Assembly: GCA_963969345.1 (NCBI GenBank)
Contig: OZ017766.1
Location: forward strand, 310,001 to 374,000
DNA from: Turbatrix aceti
Lineage: Eukaryota; Nematoda; Chromadorea; Rhabditida; Panagrolaimidae
DNA: 64,000 nucleotides
Direction: 5' to 3'
The translations under genes were made by a program, and so were the position numbers. Every line of letters starts with the position of its first letter. Position 1 is the first letter of the stretch. This document shows positions 46,241-56,090 of this stretch, one piece after another. The notes under the pieces were generated by a model that worked only from the letters and a program-made list of their open reading frames with translations, ran no database searches and was not told the origin of the DNA.

Positions 46241-46660
46241 GGGCTTGTCCAGAAATTACGTCATTGCAAAATCGGAATTTTTTTAACCCTCTCCTCCCTT
46301 TTTCATCGGTCCTCAAGGTGGGGCACTCCGGTATAAGGAAGGTTCCCCATTTTGACTTATCAATTTTGCTTTTAAGCTATTTATTTGCCAAAATTGTTGT
46401 GTACTTTTTGTGTTTTTTAAAGAAACCTATTCGGAGTCAGTGAAATAAAAAAAATGGTGGAATATATTTATTTTGGAGCAAAATCATTCAGTTTTCAGCG
46501 CATTTTAGCAAAAAAATCTGAAATTTAACAACTTCGTAAACCAGTTGTTAAAATTTTTAAATGATGTCACTTTGAGCAGGTACCCTCTCCCCCCTTCATC
46601 ATTTTCCGTCATGTTTGGATTGACCCCCGTCTCGCAATGACGTAATTTCTGGACAAATCC
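46241..46660. mobile_element. PIF/Harbinger-like MITE, diverged copy 3
   Basis: The ends GGGCTTGTCCAGAAATTACG and TGACGTAATTTCTGGACAAA match copies 1 and 2. The flanks (TCA, TAA) no longer match each other exactly. Confidence 0.65.
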
Positions 46661-46750
46661 TAACCCGATGTCAAACGAACCGATGAAGCGAGTTGACCAT
46701 ACAAGTTTATTGGTTGGCAGCTGAAAGTTGACAGCAGTTGGAAAAGATCA

Positions 46751-46996
46751 CAGGCAACAAGAATTTACCAATTTTTACGCAAGTTAACCAAGTTTCGGGA
46801 CATAGAAACAAATTTGCGAAAAAACAAGGGGAGAGTCAAAAACTTTGAAAAAATGCATCGAAGCGACTGAAAATTTACGCGCGGAATAAATGTAAAATTC
46901 TGAAACAATCGCTCCAGATGTAAAAGATACTGTAGAATGCGATGCGTAAGAACTTGGTTTACTTGCGTAAAAATTGGTAAATACTTGTTGCCTGTG
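46751..46996. repeat. Foldback of about 245 bases
   Basis: CAGGCAACAAGAATTTACCA at the left pairs with TGGTAAATACTTGTTGCCTG at the right. An inner segment (ATCGCTCCAGATGTAAAAGA) recurs inverted at about 36440-36510. Ends and duplication are not defined. Confidence 0.6.
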
Positions 46997-47287
46997 CAAT
47001 CAGAATAATAGGACAAAACAATCTAGAAAGAGAACCATCTCGGTAATCTTGTATTCAAATTTGGGTCCAACGGGTGGCAGCGTTTCCACTCGATAGGACC
47101 TCTAACGATCTCGAGGAAGGTGTGAAAGGCAGCCCGCGGGGTGCTTGCGTTATGCAGGACGCGACAACAATTGAAAAAAAAAGAAATTGAAAAAGCATGC
47201 GCTGTGAATTTTTTTTAAAACAATCTACATCTTTTTATACCTTTTATATTTTTTTCAATTCAAAATGCAAAAGTTTCGCAACGTATA

Positions 47288-47357
47288 AGTGGTTTACGCC
47301 TACGTGGACGTCATTTGTGCCTCCTAACATCTGGTCTAATGATAACTAACCACTGAG
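47288..47357 (+). mobile_element. LINE 3' end
   Basis: GGTTTACGCCTACGTGGACG through CTAACCACTGAGTAAT matches 42140-42205 and the tails inside 52273-54272. No coding part remains. Confidence 0.6.
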
Positions 47358-47610
47358 TAATTTGTGCTTTTCCAAAATTTTGAAGTCACAGACTGCTTGA
47401 ATCTTACATAACTGGAAATCAAATCGACAAACTTACGGACTATTGTTAGAATTCGGTACCAATTCTACACATTTACCGTTTTTATTCAAAACTCCGGATT
47501 CAAATAAAAAAGATTTTGAAACGTATTATTTATCAATATTATTTATAAATAATGAATTCTAGAAAATGTCACGTTTTCCTTTTTATGTCTACCTTTGGTA
47601 AGCTAAACAG

Positions 47611-50600
47611 GTGAAAAAACTGCGGTATTATTGGTTGGCATTTATCGGATATTTTTCAGTCGCTCTGCTACTCAGCTGTCATTATTTTGGGAATAATTTT
47701 TTGGACCGTATTTGTTTTCATTTTAGCCTTTCGATCAACAGCATGAACGTCAATAACATCAACCCGACATTGCTCAAGTGTTATATTGGAACACTTATCA
47801 TTATGGCCACCGGCTCAATGCTTTTTACCTTGTTAATTTTTTATGGTGCGGCAATTTATGGTAAGTTAACGCAAGAATCGTATGGAAAATAAAAATGTTG
47901 ATTTCAGCCTAGACCCGTCGTTCAAAATTTGTATAAAAATTTCTACAGTTTTTTCAAAACAATTTTATGTAAAATTAAATTAAAGAAATTAAATTTAAAC
48001 TGAAAGATAATTGTATAAAAAATATAAAGGTGGGTAAAATAAAACCGGTTGACTGATGTGGTTTTATGTTGTAGTTTGCCAGCAGGATTTTTTAATTGGC
48101 CGCTATGACGATTGGCACGCAGGCTAGTCAGGCAGTATCAGCAATTTAAGGCAGTTGATATTGCTGATAGCAAACCGCTGCAATAAAAGCCTCCAAGAAA
48201 ATGTAGAAAGTTTCAAGACTTACGTTGTGCCCAAAGTAGTGAACTGCAGTTGGAGAAGATACAGAGGAGCGAAGAAGTCGAGATCTGTATTTCCGAGATT
48301 TGGGAAGGAGATCCCACTGAAAAAGTTGTCCCTGAATATCCAGAGTGAAAACTTCCGAGTTGTAAGCTACGAAGAAGAGAGCCGATTCGTCACAGTTAAA
48401 CTTAAAATCGTATTCATGTCTTCTGAAATTGTTAGTACTTCCATGAATTTTTACGTAAAATTTACTGCTCACCCATATTCATTGACAACGTTGACGTCAA
48501 TAATAGCAGCAAATAGTTTTGACGGGTCACAAGTCAGCAACCATGTGTCGGATAGCATTGTCATTTGACATGCAGTAGATTTACCCGTGGCATATTCTGA
48601 CCCAGAGGGCGCAGGTAACACTGGTAGGTCGACGGAAGTGATGTGAACTCCCGTATGAATGTCATACACAGCTACACAGGTATCAAAGAGTATGAAAAGT
48701 TGATCATCGTGTAGATAAATCGTAAGAATGGCCAAATATTCCACATTTATGTGGTTCATTCTTCTGGAATGAAAACACAAACGAAAAATTGTTTTTACGC
48801 AACACCTTAAAAGGTGTTGCATCCAAGGTGTTGCATTCTGTTTGTTTTAGGCAAGCAAGCAAGCAAAGCTCGTAGGCAACATGTGTCGTGCCTATTTTGA
48901 TTTTACGTAGGCAAACATCCTGCCTATCGACACAGGTTGTTAGGCAGCTGCTAACTACACAGGTGCTTAGCTAGCAGCTGTTAACGACACATCTGCTTGC
49001 TCTTCTCAAAAATTAGCATGCGCGACCAAGCAGGCGCTTGCATTTCTCACATTATTCTCCAAAGTTGGAAATTTGACTAGAAAAACTGCTTGCAGAATCG
49101 AACTTTTTTCCATGTAAACTCCTTTTGTTTCATTCTGTCTTACTGTTCATTATTTTCTCAAAATCTTGCACACAGGTTGTGTCGAAAGCACATGCTAATT
49201 TTTGAGAAGAGCAAGCAGATGTGTCGTTATCTAAGCACCTGCTTAACGATCTATCGTTCCCTGACCAGGTTGTGTGCATTCAAATTTTTGTAGCAAACTA
49301 TGCAAGCAGCGACGTTTAGAACAGCTCATTGCACATGTTTATTCGAAATTTCAAATTGTCCGCACACAGAATGCAACTTGCATCGCGCTCACTCATGCTC
49401 GCGCGGGCGGCTCGCTCACGGACCGCTCAATGAATTTGAATCACGAGAGCGGCCGCCCAAGTCAGATTTCAAGGAATAAGCGGACGCTTATATTTTTTTC
49501 AATGAAAATAAGCAATCCATGAAATTTTCTGTTGAGGAATCAAGATTTTTTGCATAAGTATTCCGCAAAATCATTCATTTGAGGTGATTTCCAGAGCAAC
49601 GCTTATGCTCGAGTGAGCGGCCGCTCAACTTTTTGGATGAGCGGAAGCTACGTTGAGCGCCCGCTTTCGAATCATTCCGCTCCGCCCACGCTCGGGAGCG
49701 CGATGCAACCAAGGTGTTGCAAATCGTGTACTTTACACGCACGCACGACACGAAGCTATTAGGCGACGTCGTGTCGTGTAGCTTTGAATTTGCCTACACG
49801 ACACGATCGTCGTGTGCTACACGACATCGCCTCGTGCGATCGTGTAGCTGTTACACGACACGACACGGCGTGCCGCTTTTCGACAGCCAAATTATGTAAA
49901 ATTTTACAATTTTTTACTTTTTTTTTTATTGTATAAAAAAATGTTCCACGTGTTATCATTCTGATCGAAATTTTGCCTTGAAACCTTCCTAAACGTCGTG
50001 TCGTGTAGCTCGCCTCGTGTCGTCGTGTAGCTTTCAAACCTACACGACAGGCGACGTCGTGTAGTACACGACATCGCCTCCTACACGACATCAAAATCTT
50101 ACACGAGTTCAAATTAACATTTTTGCGCTACACAAAATGCAACACCTTGGATGCAACACCTTGCAAGAAATATCCCGCACTCGCATGAGAATCATAACGG
50201 AATCATAACGGAATTATAAGGCTTTGCACGCTAATGTGTTTTATTGTGATGCGTTCATTCTCATCCAGTTCATTGTATTCCGCAGCTCTAATTTAGTCAT
50301 TGTTTTTTGCTGAAATTTGAATACGAATACAGGGAAAAATAGCTTAGATTTTTTAGCACTTCATTGTGCTTCTTCATTTTCGTTGCGCGTCTCATTTGTT
50401 TCTACCCGCACTCGCATGAGAATCATAACGGAATCATAACGGAATTATAAGGCGGATAGAATCAAATGAGACGCACAATGAAAATGAAGAATCACAATGA
50501 AGTGCAAAAAAATCTAAGCTATTTTCCCCTTTATTCGCATTCAAAATTCAGCAAAAAACAATGACTAAATTAGAACTGCGGATCACAATGAATTACATGC

Positions 50601-51316
50601 GTGCGAATGAATCACAATAAAACACATTAGCGTGCAAAGTCTTATAATTCCGTTATGATTCCGTTATGATTCTCATGCGAGTGCGGGTAACCGCCTTCCA
50701 ATTCCGTTATGATTCTCATGCGAGTGCGGGTAATCTTAGTTAAAAGTTTTTTTTTAATTTTAAAACCAACCTCAAAAAAGACAGCGTGCAACCGTGCTTA
50801 AACGAGAACAAAAAAATTGATGTCGAATTGCAGATCACAAGATGTTTACGATCAATTGCCAGCGATATAATTTTTGTGCAAAACTTTTCAAACGTTTTGG
50901 ACTTCACGCATGTCATTGTTTTTTTTGAAACAATATGGACGTGAGCTGTTGAAGGTACCTAATGTAAGTGGTCAGTCGAACATACTTTTTTTATTTGAAT
51001 GAACTTACAAATAAAAATTCCTCATTAGCGACCCAAGGCGGCGAAATACTTGCTTCAATTGTTTTCTTGATTGGAATCGTCAAAATCCTTGGTTGCTGTA
51101 ATTTAAAATCCTGCTATGCGTTGAAAAAAACGTTTTCTTACAATCAAGTTCAGGAACGTCCATTCCTCAATGATCAGTTTTGTCGGTGATTGAATCAGAA
51201 TGTAAAATGCTTCCTAAAATATTTTTTTCAGATACGATGAATTTCCGATCAGTAAATATTATACACGTCCTTGTTCGCCCAAACCGAAAGAAAACAGAAA
51301 AGCGAACACAAATTAA
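47611..51316 (+). CDS. Multi-pass membrane protein of unknown function, C-terminal three exons
   Basis: Three exons are proposed: 47611-47860, 51029-51185 and 51232-51316. Each junction is in phase (phase 1, then phase 2). The last intron is 46 bases with a TTTTTTTCAG acceptor, and the first exon has a strong GTAAGT donor. Exon 1 encodes two hydrophobic segments (WLAFIGYFSVALLLSCHYF and TLIIMATGSMLFTLLIFYG). Exon 2 encodes a third (ILASIVFLIGIVKILGCC) followed by a polar tail ending KPKENRKANTN. The layout recalls four-pass proteins with the first segment in an unseen upstream exon; no family was recognised. Intron 1 (about 3.2 kb) holds an opposite-strand gene fragment and a cluster of transposons. 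An alternative is splicing of exon 1 to 47909, which would stop at once. The start codon is not located. Confidence 0.5.
48124..48763 (-). CDS. C-terminal three exons of a beta-propeller-like protein
   Basis: Exons 48473-48763, 48224-48422 and 48124-48177 join in phase. The introns are 50 and 46 bases, with acceptors TTCATTCCAG, AACAATTTCAG and TTATTGCAG, and the last exon ends in TAG. The sequence has alternating short hydrophobic strands such as LAILTIYLHDDQLFILFDTC, VAVYDIHTGVH and SEVFTLDIQGQLFQWD. These resemble WD40 or related propeller blades, but no full domain can be claimed. The first exon begins in phase 2, so more exons must lie upstream. Upstream (48810-50163) there is only transposon sequence and then no matching exon, so the gene is probably a fragment or has a very long intron. 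It lies antisense within the intron of the membrane-protein gene. Confidence 0.5.
48810..50163. mobile_element. Composite of three AAGGTGTTGCA-ended modules inside one outer pair of ends
   Basis: The outer ends are AAAAGGTGTTGCATCC and GGATGCAACACCTTG. Inside lie three modules. The first (48824-about 49379) has CAAGGTGTTGCATTCTG ends and GCAAGCAAGC / TAGGCAG words. The second (about 49378-49709) is an inverted copy of 4514-5346 with GCGGCCGC words but without the inner palindrome. The third (49710-50149) is a copy of 13342-13763 with CGTGTCGTGTAGC words. The left outer end abuts an inverted GCAACACCTT. Confidence 0.7.
50174..50730. mobile_element. Palindromic element with CCCGCACTCGCATGAGAATC ends
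   Basis: The end sequence CCCGCACTCGCATGAGAATC followed by ATAACGGAATCATAACGGAA occurs at the left (50174), again in the middle (50405), and inverted twice at the right (about 50640-50690 and 50700-50730). The arms share CATTGTTTTTTGCTGAA. It is probably one element inserted into another of the same family. Confidence 0.65.
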
Positions 51317-51840
51317 TCTGGCTGGCATAGTTGTCGAGCATCCGAAAATTCGGGTAACCCGGCCCGAAACCTGGAAATTTTGGATCCGGTTCCGCGTCGA
51401 GTCGTTTCGGGTCGGGTTACCCGACAACAATGGTAATAATGGATATTTGCCATGCTCAATGCACTCTCTGGCCAGGTTAACGACTTGACCCCCGTCCTCC
51501 CCCCTCCCCCCTTGAGCACGTATGTAAGTAAGTAAGTATATTACATGACCGCGTTTCGTTGTATGGTTCCTTCTTTTCCGCCCTTGTCAATGTACTGTCC
51601 AAAACAGGATACTTCTTTCTCCCTTTTCGCGCTGCTGGGGAACGACGCCACACGTCGTTCCCCTTTCTCCCCCTCACTTGAATCAGTCATTCAGGCGTCG
51701 TGATTTTGATTTTAATCGGTGCGCAGTGAAAGTGATGTTTCCTCTTTCTTCTCTCTTTTTTGTCTCCTTATTTTCATGCGCACAACTTCATGATTTTTAC
51801 TTTTACGTTCATTTTTGACACGCGTTTGCATATTGATTGA
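51317..51840. other. Short non-coding stretch with a CGGGTAACCCG hairpin
   Basis: At 51338-51425, CGGGTAACCCGGCCCGAAAC is mirrored by TTTCGGGTCGGGTTACCCGA, another GC-rich self-complementary word element. The rest up to 51840 holds C-runs (51488-51512) and T-rich sequence. No gene is seen. Confidence 0.4.
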
Positions 51841-51848
51841 TTTGAATG

Positions 51849-52152
51849 CCATGGGAGTCCCACGGGAATCTTCGGGGATATTTTTTGGTACTTTTAAAAA
51901 AGTACATGTTTATACAAAAAAGATATCCAAAAACACACTTATTTTATTAATGTAATAAAATTAACAATGAAAATAAAATAATTTCCCTTATCGAAAAGAA
52001 CTGCGCAAAATAACGGCGTTATTTTAGGCGAGATCGCGCATTTTCAAAATTCCGTGGGGAATTATCCCGTGATAAATAGATGGGAATCCCGAGATAATTC
52101 CCCGGATATTTCCCATGAGACTCCCAGGGGAATCCTCTCTTCGCCACCCTGG
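51849..52152. mobile_element. CCCATGGGA-word element, CAGGGTGGC family, left end truncated
   Basis: It shares GAATCTTCGGGGATATTTTT through CAAAATTCCGTGGGGAATTA with 24216-24505. It ends TTCGCCACCCTGG, the complement of the CAGGGTGGCGAA terminus seen at 63732. Confidence 0.7.
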
Positions 52153-52272
52153 AATGAAGTAATGCAAAGTTATAGTGTCAAGGGTAGTAATTACATTTGT
52201 GATATTATAACTTGCTGAGCGAATTAACAGGCATAATGACGCGCCCCGTAATAAACGTTTTTTAAACTTTAA

Positions 52273-54272
52273 GACCCACTCTGTGAGCTTTTTTATTAGT
52301 AAGGTGGAGCGTCCGACACAGGCATTTTACACCTTCCGATGTTTTGTGCCATAATTGTAGGCATCTATGGGGAGGGTCCAAATACCCATATCAAAATTTT
52401 CTCAAAAAACATCTGACTTTTTTGAAAAATGTGATTTCTGGTTTTTCCGCCCGTTTTTGTCCGTTGCTTGGCTCCAGGATACGTATTTTGCCCGATGCGG
52501 CCGTTTTCACAGTTAATTCTAACAGCACATATTGTTATCTCTCTCAGGAAGTCAAAAAAACAATTTATTTCGATCCACTATGCGTACGACTCCCGACACG
52601 AAAGTTGTGCGGGCTTTTTTGCGATTTTTTTGAAAGTGATGTCTGTTTGCCGGCATTTTTTGTGTTATTATTATTATTATTATTTCACCATTACTCAGTG
52701 GTTAGTTATCATTAGACCAGATGTTAGGAGGCACAAATCATTTTTTGTGTATTCATAGTTATTTCTTAGTTTTGGCCCTTTCCAATGTTATTAAGCTCAG
52801 TCTGACGAGTCTAGCCGTTTTTCAGCTGAGTTGATAGCTTTACTGCAAAGCTCAGTACATCACTTCAAAAACATCAAATTTTTTTATGCATTTTCAATCA
52901 TTCTGGATCCAAAAGTAAACGATTTTGAGTTTTCTCAACACTCCGACCTCAGACCTACTCTACACTCGGTGGGAAAACCAAAACTGGCATGAAAGCTTCC
53001 ACCGTTTTTATACAGTAGCCGATTATAATCTAACGGTTTTGACCCACTTCGTCGATTTTGCTGAAACAAAGCGATTTTGTGCCAAATGCACTCCGGTAGA
53101 CTAATTTGGACTCGCTGATGTCAAAAAACACAAAAACAAGTTACCATTTCAACGTTCAACCTTTGTAGGCCGTGCGGATTTTGGCGTCTATAAAACACTA
53201 GGTAACAGTACGCGCGCTTAGTGTTCCCCGTTCTACCGTTTGTGTCCTTCGTATTTAGGCATCTATAATGTGCGAAATATTGCTTGTTTTTGTGTTTTTT
53301 GACATCAGCGAGTCCAAATTAGTCTACCGGAGTGTATTTGGCACAAAATCGCTTTGTTTCAGCAAAATCGACGAAGTGGGTCAAAACCGTTAGATTATAA
53401 TCGGCTACTGTATAAAAACGGTGGAAGCTTTCATGCCAGTTTTGGTTTTCCCACCGAGTGTAGAGTAGGTCTGAGGTCGGAGTGTTGAGAAAACTCAAAA
53501 TCGTTCACTTTTGGATCCAGAATGATTGAAAATGCATAAAAAAATTTGAAGTTTTTGAAGCGATGTACTGAGCTTTGCAGAAATGCTATCAACTCAGCTG
53601 AAAAACGGCTAGACTCGTCAGACTGAGCTTAATAACATTGGAAAGGGCCAAAACTAAGAAATAACTATGAATACACAAAAAATGATTTGTGCCTCCTAAC
53701 ATCTGGTCTAATGATAACTAACCACTGAGTAATGGTGAAATAATAATAATAATAATAACACAAAAAATGCCGGCAAACAGACATCACTTTCAAAAAAATC
53801 GCAAAAAAGCCCGCACAACTTTCGTGTCGGGAGTCGTACGCATAGTGGATCGAAATAAATTGTTTTTTTGACTTCCTGAGAGAGATAACAATATGTGCTG
53901 TTAGAATTAACTGTGAAAACGGCCGCATCGGTCAAAATACGTATCCTGGAGCCAAGCAACGGACAAAAACGGGCGGAAAAACCAGAAATCACATTTTTTC
54001 AAAAAAGTCAGATGTTTTTTGAGAAAACTAAATACACAAGTCGATTTCTCGTGCCAAGATACCCCTGTATACCAAAAATCAAATTTTTTGAAGCATTTTG
54101 AAAATTCGACGTCGAAAGCTTCCAGAAGCCGTAGCTCCGGAATCCGCCTTCTAAAAAAATTTTGATATGGGTATTTGGACCCTCCCCATAGATGCCTACA
54201 ATTATGACACAAAACATTGGAAGGTGTAAAATGCCTGTGTCGTCGGAAATAAATCGGCTCGCAGAGTGGGTC
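52273..54272. mobile_element. TTAA-type foldback element, family B, 2-kb palindrome
   Basis: It is flanked by TTAA (52269-52272, 54273-54276). The left arm is about 52273-53140 and the right arm about 53283-54272, with a 142-base spacer; about 120 bases are missing from the left arm near 52400. Each arm contains an inserted LINE 3' end (CTAACATCTGGTCTAATGAT) with its (ATT)n tail, in mirror positions. No transposase frame is present. Confidence 0.9.
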
Positions 54273-54276
54273 TTAA

Positions 54277-54892
54277 AATAATGCCGAAATAAAAGGTGCC
54301 ATTTTGACATTTTTTGTTCGACACTTTTTTAAATCGTGAACTATCTTTTTTATATTTTTATAAAATTGCCTATAAAAAACTGAGTCGAATGATATGGCAT
54401 CCGTTTCTAAAAGTGCAGTAGTTTTTGAGAAATAAAATTTTTAAAGTTTAAAAAACGTTAATTAATGCCTGTTAATTCGCTCAGCAAATTATAATATCTC
54501 AAATGTATTTACTACCCTTGGCAGTATAATTTTGCATTATGTCATTTCAATTGGTTGTGAAATCATTTTTTAACAAAGAGTTTCTAAAACAATGAGTTAC
54601 TTTTGAGTAAACAATAAAAACAAAATCAAAAAAAATTTTTGCAAGTGCAAAGTGTTCTCATCTTCTGGATCTGAAGTTGAATTCATAATGCATTTCTTAC
54701 AAAAACACATTTTTCTTTCATCCATCGTGCTATCATGTTTTGCAAAAACTCGTGAAATTTGTTTTATCGAGCTTTCTTTTGTCTGTCTGAACAATAACAG
54801 ATATTTTTCTTGTTAAACTAGTCAAAGCCAAATTTTGGTTCAATAATGACAATTTTTGCTCACTCATCAAATAAATTTATAAAATGTTTTAG
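54277..54892. other. Upstream region of the glycosyltransferase-like gene
   Basis: AT-rich without repeats recognised. The start codon at 54893 directly follows TGTTTTAG (54885-54892), a likely trans-splice or splice acceptor. Confidence 0.45.
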
Positions 54893-56090
54893 ATGCTACG
54901 AAATGGTTTTGGTAGATACAGATTAAAAATAGTCTTTCTGGCCTTTGTTGTTTTGCTTTACGTCGTCGCTCACATTTCCCATAATACAAAAAACAACTCA
55001 TGGATACCTACAAGTCCACCGGACACTGCTCCAAAGAAGAAAAATCCAGATGGACCCCTGATTGTTCGGGATAACCTGTTTAACGACGGAAAGAAGAACA
55101 CGGGAATGCGTGTGTTGACGGGGGCTGTGCTCATTGACAACGGGAGTGTGGATAAAACAATTATCCGAGTCACAGAAAAGCCTGCGATTCGTATTAACAT
55201 CACAAGTGTATTTTTGGCGGTTTGTTAATTTGAAAAAAAAATTATTTAAGCTTACATTAACTTTTAAGAACTTCAAAAACTCGGCAAAAAAAGTAAAAAA
55301 CCAAACGAATGACTTTGTATTGTTTACTGTGGTTAACGACGCTTACTACAACATGACGTCCAACTTTCTCTGCAATATCTTTGCTCTCGGCGGCAAAGAC
55401 TTCCACTCAAAGGTGCTCATTGTAGCGCTGAGACATTCAACGTGTCGAAAACTCCTTGGCGATTGGCCCCAAATAACGTGTCTTGGCATTGAGGCTGACG
55501 ACCAGCACAATGCAGACATCAAATGGGGTCGAAAAACGTACGTCCAAATTCTGACCTTTAGGGCACGTCTCCTTGCTGAGCTCTCCAAATTGGAAATCCC
55601 TTTTATTCTTTTTGAGTCCGACTCAGTGTGGCTCAAATCCCCCTTTCCACTTATTTCCAATGCTACCGTAGTCGACGATGCCGACATCATTGTCCCGGTC
55701 AATGGCTACCCCGGAAAGGAGAAATACGCCTTCGATCCCATGGTAGCCTTTCCCACCGATGCCACAAAAGACTTCTTCCGGGAACTCCTCTCTCAGCTGG
55801 AAAAGGATTCAGATGTCATGGATCAGAACGTTCTCAACTCCCTCTGCTCTTCTCAGTTTAACGGAGTTCGGTGCCGTAATTTTGACTGGGAAGATGTCGC
55901 AGATGGAAAGTGGTTCAAACTCAGCGAGCGGCAAAGGAAGAATTACAAGCCTTGTATTGTAAACAACAACTACTATGTAGGCGTCAAAAATAAAACAGCA
56001 CGGCAGGCTATTAACGGCCTCTGGTTTCTATCCCCTAAAGGCACCTGCATTGCTGCCCAAGCCAAAAAGAAGCTTGCCAAATACAGCTAA
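54893..56090 (+). CDS. Type II membrane nucleotide-diphospho-sugar transferase-like protein
   Basis: It is probably a Golgi glycosyltransferase of the Nucleotid_trans family, which is expanded in nematodes. Two exons (54893-55207 and 55269-56090) join in phase to about 378 residues; the intron is 61 bases. An N-terminal anchor (KIVFLAFVVLLYVVAH, about residues 12-27) and a Ser/Pro/Lys stem precede the catalytic domain. The domain starts at about residue 119 (DFVLFTVVNDAYYNM...NIFALGG). The KTYVQILTFRARLLAELSKL helix leads into FILFESDSVWLKSPFP (about 217-232), where FESDSVW occupies the place of the metal-binding DxD motif. Several N-glycosylation sequons are present. The second intron acceptor is an unusual TTTTAAG. 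AATAAA at 56138-56143 follows the stop. The donor substrate cannot be predicted. It is convergent with the gene at 56087-60320. Confidence 0.85.
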
